From contig CAWCBA010000010.1 of NCBI GenBank assembly GCA_963793675.1, forward strand, positions 186,001-250,000: a stretch of DNA of 64,000 bases, read 5' to 3'. The notes under the pieces are model-generated. The model ran no database searches. It worked only from the letters and a program-made list of their open reading frames with translations, and was not told the origin of the DNA. Numbering within the stretch: position 1 is the stretch's first letter; every line of letters starts with the position of its first letter. The stretch is from RPQJ01 sp963793675. Its GTDB lineage: Bacteria; Pseudomonadota; Gammaproteobacteria; Steroidobacterales; Steroidobacteraceae. This document shows positions 1-9,866 of the stretch, piece after piece. A program made the position numbers and the translations under genes.

Positions 1-1
1 C

Positions 2-1506
2 GGCGCGTGGCCCCTGCAGTTCGACGTCGTGAGCAACCTGGGTGGACTCGTCATCCAGGCGCCCCGGCCTTTCGCCAAGGCCGCGCCGGAGACACGGCCG
101 ACACACGTGCGGCTCGAGATTCCAGGTTCGCGCACGAACGACGTGACGCTCGAATCAGGCAGCGCTCGCGCGAAGCTGCGCTTCGCCATGCGGGACAATG
201 CCTGGCGTCTCGACCGCGGCGCGGCGCGCTTTGACGCGCAACCGGTGACGCTTCCGGCGCAGCCGGGCCTGCTGGTGAGCGGCGAGTGGCCGCAGTTCGA
301 CCTCGGTGAGTGGCTCGCGCTCTCCAGCGCACCGGCCGGCGGTGCGACGGACCGTCGGCGGCCAGCACCTGATGGACTGGCTCGGTCCGGTCGACGTCCA
401 TCTCGACCGTGCGACGGTCTTCGGCTTCGAGTTCCGCGACGTGATCGCGCAGCTGCGCAGCGAGGGCGACAACTGGCGGATCACGGTGACGGGGCCTCAG
501 GCCGAAGGGCAGGTGACCGTGCCCGACGATCTCACGCGCGGCCGACCGATCGTGCTCGACATGCAACGGCTGCATCTGGTCAGTGAGGAATCGAGCCCGA
601 TTGCGGCTGCAAGAGCGGCGGCCAATGCGCAGATCGATCCGCGTACGTTGCCTGCCATCAGTGCGCGTGCCGAAGACTTCATGTGGCAGTCACGGCAGTT
701 CGGCCGCCTGGTCGCCGCGATCTCACGGGAACCGCGCGGACTCACCATCGATTCGATCGCGACGACGTCGCCGGCCTTCGATCTCCTCGTCAACGGCAGC
801 TGGTGGATGGAGCAGGGTGCGCCACGCACGCGCGTCGAGATGCTGTTGACCAGCACCGATTTTCGCGCCGCCGCGAAGGCGCTTTCCTTCCGCGACGCAA
901 TCGATGCCGAAAAGGCGAAGATTCGCCGCAAGTCTCTGGTGGCCCGGCGGCCCGTCGATGGATGTGCTCAGGATTCTCAATGGCACGCTCCATGTGTCGC
1001 TCGCAGACGGCCGCTTGCGCGACATCGAGCCGGGCGCGGGCCGCATGCTCGGGCTGTTGAGCGTGGCGCAGCTGCCACGACGACTCGCGCTCGATTTCCG
1101 CGATGTCACCGACGAAGGCCTGGCCTTCAACAGCGTGCGAGGCGATTTCGAGCTGCGCGCGGGCAATGCGTTCACGCAGAACCTGTTGCTCAAGGGCGCG
1201 GCGATCGATATGGGAATCGTGGGGCGCACCGGCCTGGCGACCGAGGACTACGACCAGACGATCGTCGTGAGCGGCAACCCCAGCGGACCGCTGGCCGTGG
1301 CCGGCGCGCTCGCGGCGGGGCCGGTGATCGGCGCTGGCGTGCTGGTGCTGTCACAGCTTTTCAAGGACCAGCTGCAGGGACTCACGCGGGCCTATTACCA
1401 TGTGACGGGTCCCTGGGCCGCTCCGGTCGTGCAGCGAATCTCCGCGCCCGCCGGTGACGAAGCGGCACAGGGGGTGGTCGAAAAGCAAGAGGAAAATTCT
1501 CCGTGA
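2..1506 (+). CDS. yhdP: YhdP family AsmA-like protein, C-terminal part (5' truncated, two frameshifts)
   Basis: This is the C-terminal third of a YhdP-type protein, a large AsmA-like envelope protein implicated in phospholipid transport between inner and outer membrane. The N-terminus lies before the window. Three reading frames join into one protein. The first runs to about 350. The second carries GPVDVHLDRA and ends near 921. The third carries SLWWPGGPSMDVL, LPRRLALDFRDVTDEGLAF and a hydrophobic Gly/Ala-rich end. Removing one base near 350 and one A near 921 restores the family order, including the GaGrmLGLLS..LPRRL..DFrDV block typical of the YhdP C-terminus. The stop overlaps the start of the next gene by 4 bases. 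The identification rests on these motifs. The frameshifts look like errors. Confidence 0.8.
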
Positions 1507-2340
1507 CACGTGTCGCCGCCATCCAGATGACCTCGTGCGCCAACGTGGCGCGCAATCTCGCTGTCGCCGGCGAACTGCTCCGGCAGGCCAGGGCGCAGGG
1601 CGCGGCCGTCGCCGTGCTGCCGGAAAATTTCGCGTTCATGGGACGCGGCGAAGCCGACAAGCTCGCGGTCGCCGAGACCCACGGGTCCGGCCCGATCCAG
1701 GCGTTCCTGGCCGAGCAGGCGCGCATGCACGGCCTCTGGATCGTCGGCGGCACATTCCCGCTCAAGGTGCCCGACGAGCCGCGCGTTGCGGCGGCGTGCC
1801 TCGTCTTCGACGACGCGGGTCGCGAGGTCGCGCGCTACGACAAGATCCACCTGTTCGACGTGGACGTGCCGGGCAAGCTCGAAAGCCACCGTGAATCGAA
1901 GGCGGTGCGGCCCGGCACGCAGGTCGTCACGGTCGATACGCCGGCGGGCCGGCTCGGCCTAGCCATCTGCTACGACGTCCGTTTTCCCGAACTGTTCCGC
2001 GAACTGCTGCAGCAGGGCGCCGAATGGTTCACTCTGCCGTCCGCTTTCACGGTGCCCACGGGCCGTGCCCACTGGGAACTGCTGCTGCGCGCCCGCGCGG
2101 TCGAAAACCTCTGTTACCTGGTTGCGCCGGCGCAGGTTGGATTCCACGAGAACGGGCGCAAGACCCACGGCGACTCGATGATCGTCGAGCCCTGGGGCGG
2201 GATCCTGGCCCGATTGCCGCGCGGAACCGGCGTGATCACGGCAGAATTGGACCTCGCGCGGCAGCGCCGGTTGCGGCAGGATTTCCCCTGCCGTCCAGCA
2301 CCGCCGGCTCGCCCTTACCGCGCCCCGACAGGAAACATGA
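1503..2340 (+). CDS. Nit1-like carbon-nitrogen hydrolase (frameshift near the 3' end)
   Basis: This is a nitrilase-superfamily amidase of the Nit1/NIT2 group. The closest known activities are hydrolysis of deaminated glutathione or omega-amides. The catalytic triad is visible: Glu in VLPENFAF, Lys in YDKIHLFDVD and Cys in AICYDVRFPE. A second conserved Glu is in HWELLLRARAVEN. An extra base near 2291 shifts the last 17 codons. Corrected, the protein ends FPCVQHRRLALTAPRQET, which matches the FPCl.HRR ending of Nit1 proteins, and stops at 2338-2340. That stop shares an ATGA with the tldD start. The gene lies between yhdP and tldD, a common order in gammaproteobacteria. The exact substrate is not shown by the sequence. 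Confidence 0.85.
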
Positions 2341-3844
2341 AACCGAACATTCCGCCGCCGCTGTTCGCCCCCCAGCCCGCCGCGCTCGCGGCTTGGCGTC
2401 GCTGCGCGCGATCCGCTCGACGTCGCCCGTGCCGCACTGCTCGGTCCGGCCGAACTCGACGAGAACCGCATCGCGGGCGTGCTCGGCGACGTGATGGGTC
2501 ACGCCGTCGATTACACCGACATCTATTTTCAGCTCACGCGAGAGGAGTCCTGGGCGCTCGAGGACGGCATCGTCAAGGACGGTGCCCACAGCATCGAGCA
2601 GGGCGTGGGCGTGCGCGCGCTGGCCGGTGAGAAGACCGGCTTCGCGTATTCCGACGAGGTGATGCTGCCCGCGCTGCTCGAAGCCGCGCACGCCGCGCGC
2701 GCCATCTCGCGTTCCGGTGCCGACGGCAGCGTACAGGCCTGGCATGCCACGGGCGGCCGCGGCCTCTACCGGCCGATCGATCCGGTCGAGACCATGACCG
2801 ACGACGACAAGGTCAGGCTGCTCGAGCAGATCGACCGCGAGGCGCGCTCGCTCGATTCGCGCATCACGCAGGTCATGGCGAGCCTCGCTGCGTCGCATGA
2901 CATCGTGCTCGTCATGGCGAGCGACGGTACGCTTGCCGGCGACGTGCGGCCGCTGGTGCGGCTCAACGTCAGCGTCATCATCGAACAGGACGGACGGCGC
3001 GAGCAGGGCTACGCCGGCGGGGGCGGTCGTTTCGCTTACACGGAATTCCTGGCGTCCGAGCGCTGGCGTGCGCTGGTCAAGGAAGCCGTGCGCACGGCGC
3101 AGGTCAATCTCGAGGCGGTGCCGGCACCGGCGGGCACGATGACCGTCGTGCTCGGCGCGGGCTGGCCTGGCGTGCTGCTGCACGAAGCCGTGGGCCACGG
3201 TCTCGAAGGCGATTTCAACCGCAAGGGCACGTCCGCGTTCAGCGGTCGCATCGGGCAGCAAGTCGCGGCAAAGGGCGTCACGATCGTCGACGACGGCACG
3301 CTGGCGGCACGTCGTGGCTCGCTCAATATCGACGACGAGGGCACGCCAACGCAGTGCACCACGCTGATCGAGGATGGCATGCCTCCGCGGCTACCTGCAG
3401 GACAAGCTCAACGCGCGCCTGATGGGCGTGAGGCCGACGGGCAACGGCCGTCGCGAGAGCTTTGCGGCGCTCACCATGCCGCGCATGACCAACACCTACA
3501 TGCTGCCGGGCCAGCACGCGCCCGAAGAAATCATCGCCTCGGTCGACAAGGGCCTCTACTGCCGCAATTTCGGCGGCGGCCAGGTCGACATCACGTCGGG
3601 CAAGTTCGTGTTCTCGGCGAGCGAGGCCTACCTGATCGAGAACGGCAGGATCACGCGCCCGGTGAAGGGCGCCACGCTGATCGGCAACGGTCCCGATGTC
3701 ATGACCCGCGTCTCCATGATCGGCAATGACCTCAAGCTCGACGACGGCGTCGGCACCTGCGGCAAGGAAGGGCAGGAAGTCCCGGTGGGCGTTGGCCAGC
3801 CCACGCTGCGCGTGGACGCGCTGACGGTCGGCGGGACGGGCTGA
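2337..3844 (+). CDS. tldD: Metalloprotease TldD (two frameshifts)
   Basis: TldD is the zinc-protease subunit of the TldD/TldE heterodimer, which trims unfolded peptides and matures microcin B17 in E. coli. The metal motif HEAVGHGLEGDF (HExxxH) is present, and the C-terminal domain contains LRGYLQDKLNARLMG and MTNTYMLPG. The start ATG overlaps the upstream stop as ATGA. Frame changes occur near 2400 and 3381. The second is an extra C before cgcggctacctg, and removing it restores MLRGYLQDK. The corrected length is about 500 residues, near the 481 of E. coli TldD. Its partner pmbA (tldE) lies 4 kb downstream, so both subunits are in the window. The frameshifts are most likely sequence errors. 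Confidence 0.9.
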
Positions 3845-3851
3845 TCCCGCC

Positions 3852-4070
3852 GTGTGGCTGCCGCGTCCGTTGTACGAAGCCCTGCCTTACGTCGCAGCCG
3901 GTGCCGGGCTCGGTTGCTTTGCGGTGGCGTGGTGGGTCAAGCGTGCGCCTCACAGCCTGCTGTTCATCGCCGGCGGAGCGCTGATCACCGTGGGGGCGTT
4001 GCTCTGGATGAAGCGGCGCGACTACCGCGCCACGCAATCGGGTTACGACCCGCGCGCAATCGACGAATAG
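3852..4070 (+). CDS. Small two-segment membrane protein, unknown function
   Basis: This is a 72-residue protein starting at GTG 3852, 7 bases after the tldD stop. It has two hydrophobic segments, about residues 10-27 (LPYVAAGAGLGCFAVAWW) and 36-52 (LLFIAGGALITVGALLW). They are joined by a short basic turn (VKRAPHS), and a charged cytoplasmic-type tail ends in DPRAIDE. I do not recognise a family. The tight spacing after tldD suggests cotranscription. Its 3' end overlaps the 3' end of the convergent ATPase-FHA gene by 28 bases, so the two genes share the 4043-4070 segment on opposite strands. A real small gene is likely, but its function is unknown. Confidence 0.6.
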   Translation: MWLPRPLYEALPYVAAGAGLGCFAVAWWVKRAPHSLLFIAGGALITVGALLWMKRRDYRATQSGYDPRAIDE

Positions 4071-5366
4071 GACGACTCGTCCCGCTCTTCGTCGTCGGTC
4101 TCCGCCTCGTCGTCGGAATCGAGATCGGAATCCATGTCTGAATCCTGCAGCACCGTCGTCCGGGTCGCGCGGGTTTCGTCGCCGGGCTCGACGGGCAGGT
4201 CCACGGACGAATACGTGAGTTCGTGCATCCCCAGCTTGATCACGTCGCCCGGCTGCAGCTTGTGCCGGCGCACGCGCTTGCCGTTCAGGAAGACGCCGTT
4301 GGTGCTGTTCAGGTCTTCCACGTAGCAGTTGTCGACGGACGTGACGAGCTGCATGTGGTGGCGGCTCACGAACTTGCTGTCGATCTGCATGTCGTTGTCG
4401 GTGGTGCGGCCGACGATGAAGCGGCCAGGCACGAGCAGCGCGTGATCGAGCAGGACGCCCCGCTTGGAGAGCACGACGCGCCCCACCGGCGGGCACGGTT
4501 GCGGCGAGGTGTCGTCGATGCGGGTCGCCGGCAGGTCGGTGTGCGTGCGCCCGGCGTATTCCTGCCACTGCAGCTCGCCGAGCACCTGCCGCACGATCTC
4601 GACGTCGACCTTGTCCACGTTGCTGCCGAAGGCAGAGAGCAGGCACGTGTCGCAAAGCGTGTTGGTGAGGCGCGGGATGCCGCCCGTGTAGCGGAAGATC
4701 AGCGGGTACGTGTCCGGCTCGAAAATCTCGCGGTCCTCGGCACCGGCCACCGTCGAGGCGATGCAGGATATAGGCGCCCATCTCCGACTCGGTCAGCGCG
4801 GTCAGGTGGAAGCGCAGCCGCACGCGCTGGCGCAACTGGATGAGCTCGTCCGAATCGAGCTTTGCGTGCAGCTCGGGCTGGCCCGCGAGGATGATGCGCA
4901 GCACCTTTTCCTTGGTCGTTTCGACGCCGGAGAGCAGGCGCACTTCCTCCAGCACCTTGTTGCTGAGGTTCTGCGCTTCGTCGATGATCAGCAGCACCTT
5001 GCGGCCGCTCGCGTGCTGTTCGATCAGGAAGTTGTTGAGCGTGTCGAGGAGTTCGGCCTTGCGCATGCGGAACGGGCTGAAGCCGAACTGCGCGAGCAGG
5101 CCCTGCAGGAATTCGATCGGCGAGACCTGCGTCTGGTTGATCTGCGCGACGACGACGTCCTGGTCGATTTCCTTGAGGAACGACTCGATCAGCGTGGTCT
5201 TGCCCGAGCCGATCTCGCCCGTGATCACGACAAAGCCGTCCGTGAACCAGATCGTGGACTCCATGTACGCCTTGGCGCGGGAGTGGATCTGGCTCAGGAA
5301 GAGGAACGCCGGGTCCGGGCTGAGCCGGAACGGCAGTTCCTTGAGCTTGAAGTGTTCCAGGTACAT
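4043..5366 (-). CDS. ExeA/GspA-like AAA ATPase fused to a C-terminal FHA domain (one frameshift)
   Basis: The N-terminal two thirds is an ExeA/GspA/MshM-type secretion ATPase. It opens with MYLEHFKLKELPF, then Walker A GEIGSGKTT (residues 50-58), Walker B KVLLIIDEAQNLS (about 123-135) and an AGQPEL sensor segment. After YTGGIPRLTN comes a linker, then an FHA phosphothreonine-binding domain (FIVGRTTDNDMQID, SRHH, NSTNGVFLNG). The tail is acidic and Asp/Ser-rich. An extra base near 4755 splits it into two frames. Removing it joins RLD to VAGAEDREIFEPD. I chose ATG 5366 because family members begin MYL..F.L...PF. The role is inferred: an ATP-driven remodelling protein whose FHA module reads a phosphorylated partner. 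No secretion genes are adjacent. Confidence 0.8.
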
Positions 5367-5477
5367 CGTGTGCTCGATTCCCCTGCGCTCAGTATACGGG
5401 AGCTGACCGGGGCTCAAACTGCGCGATCCGTCACATAAGCCCAGCCAGCCCTTGCAGCGGGGCCGGCCAGCCTTCCT

Positions 5478-6567
5478 TCAGCGTGGCGGCATCTTCCGCA
5501 GGACCTTGCGCACCAACCGGTCGCGCTCGACGGCGCTGGCCGCCACGACCGTGCAGTGGCCGATCTTGCGGCCCGGGCGCGGCTCCTTGCCGTAGTCGTG
5601 CCAGTGCACCCCGGGCAGGGCCAGGATGGCGTCACGCTCCGGCAGCGTACCGATGAAATTGACCATGGCGCAATGGCCTGCCGGGCTCGTGTCGCCGAGC
5701 GGCAGCCCGAGGATCGCGCGCAGGTGGTTTTCGAACTGCGACGTGGCCGCGCCTTCGATGGTCCAGTGCCCGGAGTTGTGCACGCGCGGCGCCATCTCGT
5801 TGGCGACCAGCCTGCCCTTGCGGACGAAGAACTCGATCGTCAGCACGCCGGCGTAATCGAAGTGCCGCAGCACGCGCTTGAGGTAGATCTCCGCCGCCTT
5901 CTGCAGGACGGGGTGACGATGCGGCGCCAGCGTCACGCGCAGGATGCCGTCCTTGTGCGTATTGGCGACGATCGGGTACGCGCGCACTTCGCCCGTCGTG
6001 CTGCGCACCCCGACGATCGACACTTCGCGCTCGAAGTCGACGAAGCCTTCGAGAATCAGCGGCGCGTTGCCGATTGCATTCCAGGCGGGCTCGAGATCGG
6101 CGGGTTTGCGCAGGTAGCGCTGGCCCTTGCCGTCGTAGCCGAGCCGGCGCGTCTTGAGCACGCAGGGCAGGCCGAGTTCCGTGACCGCGGCGCGCAGTTC
6201 TCCGAGCGAGTCCACGGCGCGGAAAGGCGGTGTCGGAATCTTCAGCGCTCGAGAACAGCTGCTTCTCCAGCAGGCGATCCTGCGAGACGCGCAGTGCCTC
6301 GACGGGCGGCCACACGGGATGCGTCGCTGCCACGTGCTGCAGTGCTGCAACCGGAACGTTTTCAAATTCGTAGGTGACCAGGTCGACGCTGGCTGCCAGC
6401 CGCTCGAGGCTCTGCGGATCGTCGAACGCACCCGTGATGATCGGCGCGACCTGGCCGCCGGGTGAATCCGCGCTGGTGTCCAGAAAGCGAAAATGCAGCG
6501 CCAGCGGATAGCCCGCGAGGGCCAGCATGCGTCCGAGCTGGCCCGCACCAATGATGCCGATCCTCAC
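5478..6567 (-). CDS. purK: N5-carboxyaminoimidazole ribonucleotide synthase PurK (one frameshift)
   Basis: PurK catalyses ATP-dependent carboxylation of AIR to N5-CAIR in de novo purine synthesis. The N-terminus RIGIIGAGQLGRMLALAGYPL is the PurK signature. The ATP-grasp part shows LKTRRLGYDGKGQ, EREVSIVGVR and NEMAPRVHNSGHWTIEGA. Translation starts at GTG 6567, which overlaps the purE stop (GTGA), so purE-purK is a coupled operon. The frame changes near 6247. Dropping one base there gives LEKQLFSSLKIPTPPFRAVD, as expected for the family. The length, about 362 residues, is normal. Activity is well supported apart from the frameshift, which is probably an error. Confidence 0.92.
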
Positions 6568-7067
6568 GTTGAGATCGTCGGGTTGCGAGGGTCGGGCTGG
6601 GCCAGGACCTTTTCGGTCTGTGCCGCGCGGAAGGCATCGACGGCCGCGCGAACCTTCTCGTCCTCGTTGGCAAGGATCGATGCGGCCAGGAGCGCGGCGT
6701 TGGTCGCGCCGGCCACGCCGATCGCGAGCGTAGCGACCGGAATGCCGGCTGGCATCTGCACGATCGAGAGCAGCGAGTCGAGCCCGTTCAGCGTCCTGGA
6801 CTGAACCGGGACGCCGAGCACGGGCAGCGAGGTCTTGGCCGCGCACATGCCCGGCAGGTGTGCAGCGCCGCCGGCGCCCGCGATGATGACCTTGAGACCA
6901 CGTTCGCGCGCGGTGGAGGCGTAGTCGAAGAGGAGATCGGGCGTGCGGTGCGCGGAGACGACGCGCACCTCGTGCGGAACACCCAGACGCTCGAGCATCT
7001 CGGCGGCGAATTTCAGGGTGTCCCAGTCGGACGTGGACCCCATGATGATGCCAACGCGCGGTTTCAC
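6564..7067 (-). CDS. purE: N5-CAIR mutase PurE
   Basis: PurE converts N5-CAIR to CAIR in purine synthesis. The protein is 167 residues, a usual length for class I PurE. It contains IIMGSTSDWDT near the N-terminus (phosphate binding), the SAHRTPD motif with the catalytic His, GAGGAAHLPGM, and LPVLGVPVQS near the nucleotide pocket. I chose the GTG at 7067 (VKPRVGIIMGS) because it puts the first strand directly at the N-terminus, as in homologues. It is the first gene of the purE-purK operon and overlaps purK by 4 bases. Confidence 0.95.
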   Translation of the reverse strand: MKPRVGIIMGSTSDWDTLKFAAEMLERLGVPHEVRVVSAHRTPDLLFDYASTARERGLKVIIAGAGGAAHLPGMCAAKTSLPVLGVPVQSRTLNGLDSLLSIVQMPAGIPVATLAIGVAGATNAALLAASILANEDEKVRAAVDAFRAAQTEKVLAQPDPRNPTIST

Positions 7068-7098
7068 CGGGACATTGTACAGACGGCCGCGAAAAACG

Positions 7099-7659
7099 CT
7101 AAATCGCAGGCTTTTCGAACGCGTCCCGCAGGCGGCGGAACAACTGCCGGGCGGCAGCAGGCGGACGGGCATTGGCCTGCTCGGCCCGCGCCTGCCGGGC
7201 CAGTGAACGGATCTGCTGCAGGCCCGCGGGATCGATCTGGGCGGCAAGCTCGGTCCAGGCGGCGGGCTCGTCCGCGATCAGGCGCTCGCGCCAGGTTTCG
7301 AGCACGTGCTCGCGGCGGACCCGCTGGCGGTCGATTTCGCTGCGTCGTTCGAGGGTGGCGCGGATCGGTTCCACGTCCACGCCACGCATGACCTTGGCAA
7401 TGAACATCTCCTGCCGGAGGCGGGCGCCGTGGGCCGTGATCCTGCGGCAGGCCATGACGGCGTCGTAGAGACTCTCGGGCAGGTTCATGGCCTCGAGTTC
7501 GGTCAGCGGCAACTCGACCAGTTCGACGCCGATCGCGCGCAGTTCCTGGTCCTGCCGCTTGAGCTCGCTCTTGCTCGGGCCCTCGTCGAAGCCGTCGCGG
7601 CCGGCCTCGTCGTCCTGCTGCCCGTCGTATTTGCCTGTAAATGCCTGCTTGCGCGCCAT
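7099..7659 (-). CDS. yjgA: Ribosome-associated protein DarP/YjgA (DUF615)
   Basis: This is a 186-residue DUF615 protein. The hallmark segment KSELKRQDQELRAIGVELVELP is near residue 30, followed by LPESLYDAVMACRRITAHGA and RQMQFIAK-like RLRQEMFIAKVMRGVD. E. coli YjgA (DarP) associates with 50S assembly intermediates. The gene is divergent from pmbA, the same neighbour relation as yjgA/pmbA in E. coli. About 100 bases separate the two starts and must hold both promoters. Family assignment is confident. The exact assembly step is known only from E. coli. Confidence 0.9.
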   Translation of the reverse strand: MARKQAFTGKYDGQQDDEAGRDGFDEGPSKSELKRQDQELRAIGVELVELPLTELEAMNLPESLYDAVMACRRITAHGARLRQEMFIAKVMRGVDVEPIRATLERRSEIDRQRVRREHVLETWRERLIADEPAAWTELAAQIDPAGLQQIRSLARQARAEQANARPPAAARQLFRRLRDAFEKPAI

Positions 7660-7761
7660 GATCCCGCCCTTTTTCGAATGCTAGCACGCAGGGCGCGGGG
7701 CCGGACCGCTGCTAGAATCGCAGGCTTGCCAACAGGCCCCGATCACGGACGCTGCCGCACG

Positions 7762-9129
7762 ATGAGCACGACTGTCGCCCCCAAGGACCATTCACCGATG
7801 CTGACCGCCGACGGCGCCGACCTGCTCGCGCTCGTCGAACTCGCGCTGGCCGAGGCCCGCATCCTGGGAGCGAGCCAGGCAGAGGCGGCCATCAGCATGG
7901 ATGTGGGCCTGAGCGTCAGTGCGCGTCTCGGTGAAGTCGAGACGATCGAGTACCAGCGCGACCGCGGCATGGGCGTCACCGTGTACTTCGGCACGCGCAA
8001 GGGCAGCGCGAGCACCGGGGACCTCGGTGCGGCCGCGCTGCGCGAAACCGTGGCCAAGGCCTGCACGATCGCGAAATACACGGCCGAGGATCCGTGCGCG
8101 GGCCTGCCCGATCCGGAAGACCTCGCGCGGGACGTGCCTGAGCTCGATCTCTCGCACCCGTGGGAGATATCGCCGGAGCGCGCCTGCGACATGGCGATCG
8201 CGTGCGAGGCTGCCGCGATGGCGGTCGACACCAGGCGCATTACCAATTCGGAAGGCGCTGCGGTCAGCACGCATCGCGGCTTGCGCGCGTACGGCAACTC
8301 GCTCGGCTTTCTCGCGGCGTATCCCGGCACCGTGCACAGCATCAGCTGTTCGGTGCTCGGCACCGAAGGCGAGCAGATGGAGCGTGACTACTGGTACAGC
8401 ACGCTGCGCGACTGGCGCGAACTGGAGTCGGCGGAAAGCGTCGGCCGCCGCGCGGGCGAGCGCACCATCGGCCGGCTCGGCGCGCGCAAGCTGGCGACCA
8501 TGAAGGCGCCGGTGCTGTATTCACCGGACGTCGCGCGTGGGCTCATCGGGCACTTCATCGGCGCGATCCGTGGCGGCAGCCAGTACCGCCGCGCATCGTT
8601 CCTGCTCGAAGCCGCCGGCCAGCGCGTGTTTCCCGACTGGTTCGCGCTCTCGGAGCGGCCGCACCTGTTGAAGGCGCTGGCCAGCGCGCCGTTCGATCAC
8701 GAAGGCGTCGCGACGCGCGACCGCGAACTCGTCGACGCCGGCGTGCTGCTCGGTTACGTGCTGAGCACGTACTCGGCGCGCAAGCTCGGGCTGCGCACGA
8801 CGGGCAATGCGGGCGGTACGCACAACCTGCTCGTGCACGGTCGCGGCCGCGATTTCGACCAGATGCTGCAGTTGATGGACCGCGGCCTGTACGTCACGGA
8901 GCTGATGGGGCAGGGCGTGAACGGCGTGACGGGCGATTATTCGCGCGGTGCGGGCGGTTTCTGGGTGGAGAACGGCCGCATCCAGTACCCGGTGCACGAA
9001 GTGACGATCGCCGGGAATCTCAAGGACATGTACCAGAAGATCGTCGATGCGGGCTCCGACATCGACGTGCGCGGCGGAATCCGCACCGGCTCGATTCTCA
9101 TCGAAGAGATGACCATCGCCGGGGAGTGA
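7762..9129 (+). CDS. pmbA: TldE/PmbA, partner subunit of TldD protease
   Basis: This is a 455-residue PmbA (TldE) protein, the non-catalytic partner of TldD. It has the characteristic segments EVETIEYQRDRGMGVTVYFG, KGSASTGDLG, TGNAGGTHNLLV, GLYVTELMGQGVNGVTGDYS and GAGGFWVENG, and it lacks the HExxxH zinc motif of TldD, as expected. It begins at ATG 7762 (MSTTVAPKDHSP). It is intact with no frameshift. The gene ends next to a cluster of hairpins (9133-9316) that separates it from a convergent gene. Confidence 0.95.
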   Translation: MSTTVAPKDHSPMLTADGADLLALVELALAEARILGASQAEAAISMDVGLSVSARLGEVETIEYQRDRGMGVTVYFGTRKGSASTGDLGAAALRETVAKACTIAKYTAEDPCAGLPDPEDLARDVPELDLSHPWEISPERACDMAIACEAAAMAVDTRRITNSEGAAVSTHRGLRAYGNSLGFLAAYPGTVHSISCSVLGTEGEQMERDYWYSTLRDWRELESAESVGRRAGERTIGRLGARKLATMKAPVLYSPDVARGLIGHFIGAIRGGSQYRRASFLLEAAGQRVFPDWFALSERPHLLKALASAPFDHEGVATRDRELVDAGVLLGYVLSTYSARKLGLRTTGNAGGTHNLLVHGRGRDFDQMLQLMDRGLYVTELMGQGVNGVTGDYSRGAGGFWVENGRIQYPVHEVTIAGNLKDMYQKIVDAGSDIDVRGGIRTGSILIEEMTIAGE

Positions 9130-9132
9130 ACT

Positions 9133-9316
9133 CCCTCTCCCGCCGTGCGGGAAAGAGCTGGGGAGAGGGCTCAGCGGCGAGATGGTCCAGGCGTCCGATC
9201 CGGTATCGTCCTGTCGCGCGCGTGTCTGCCTTTCCAAGCGCGACAGGACGATACCGGATCGGACGCCAGGACCCTGAAGCGTTCTAACGCGTCCTCTCCC
9301 GCTGATGCGGGAGAGG
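9133..9316. repeat. Cluster of three palindromes between convergent genes
   Basis: Three inverted repeats are stacked in the pmbA-DUF1993 gap. (1) CCCTCTCCC at 9133-9141 faces GGGAGAGGG at 9161-9169. (2) A 35-base arm at 9184-9218 faces 9239-9273 with a single mismatch and a 20-base loop. (3) CCTCTCCCGC at 9293-9302 faces GCGGGAGAGG at 9307-9316 across a TGAT loop. There is no T-tract. The outer two belong to a family of dispersed short palindromes seen again near 40912. The large central one could act as a bidirectional terminator or be a miniature repetitive element. No coding potential is convincing here. Confidence 0.85.
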
Positions 9317-9332
9317 TGATCGGACGCGAGCG

Positions 9333-9839
9333 TTACAGCGGGCCGATGAAATCCTTCTTGCCGACGTCCACGCCGCAGTGGCGCAGGATCGCGTACGTCG
9401 ACGCGCAGTGGAAATACACGTTCGGCGTCACGTACTCGAGCAGGTACTGCAGGCCCGGGTAGCTGACGTCGCCCGTCGGGCGCTTCAGCACGATGGTCTT
9501 GTCCTCGGTGCCGTCGATCTGTCCCGGCTTGAAGCTCTCGAGGTAGGCGATGCACTTCTCGACGCGCGCGATGAGTTCGCCGAACGTCGCTTCCTTGTCC
9601 TCGTACGACGGGATCTCGACACCGGCCAGGCGCGATACGCAGCCCTTGGCCATGTCCGTTGCGATCTGCACCTGTCGCGTCAGCGCGAACATGTCCGGCG
9701 CGAGCCGGTAGTTGAGCAGCACGGTCGCGTCGATCTTGCGTTCCGTCGCGTGCGCGTCACCCTTCTTCAGGATGGCGATCAGGTTGCGCAGGGCGCGGGC
9801 AAAGACAGGAACCGAAGCGCGGTACATCGAGATCTGCAT
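9333..9839 (-). CDS. DUF1993 family protein
   Basis: This is a 168-residue protein of the DUF1993 family, related to DinB-like four-helix bundles. It opens MQISMYRASVPVFARALRNL and has the family-typical LLNYRLAPDMFALTRQVQIATDMAKG and a C-terminal YHCASTYAILRHCGVDVGKKDF-like segment (FHCASTYAILRHCGVDVG). No catalytic role is established. It is followed 27 bases upstream on the same strand by yihY, so it may be cotranscribed with that gene. Its 3' end faces the palindrome cluster. Confidence 0.85.
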   Translation of the reverse strand: MQISMYRASVPVFARALRNLIAILKKGDAHATERKIDATVLLNYRLAPDMFALTRQVQIATDMAKGCVSRLAGVEIPSYEDKEATFGELIARVEKCIAYLESFKPGQIDGTEDKTIVLKRPTGDVSYPGLQYLLEYVTPNVYFHCASTYAILRHCGVDVGKKDFIGPL

Positions 9840-9866
9840 GGGTGTCCTCCGGAAGGGGGAGCGAGT

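Noticed and set aside
2280..3400. Programmed ribosomal frameshifting in nit1 and tldD
   Set aside because: There are no slippery heptamers or downstream pseudoknots, and the same kind of shift recurs in unrelated genes across the window.
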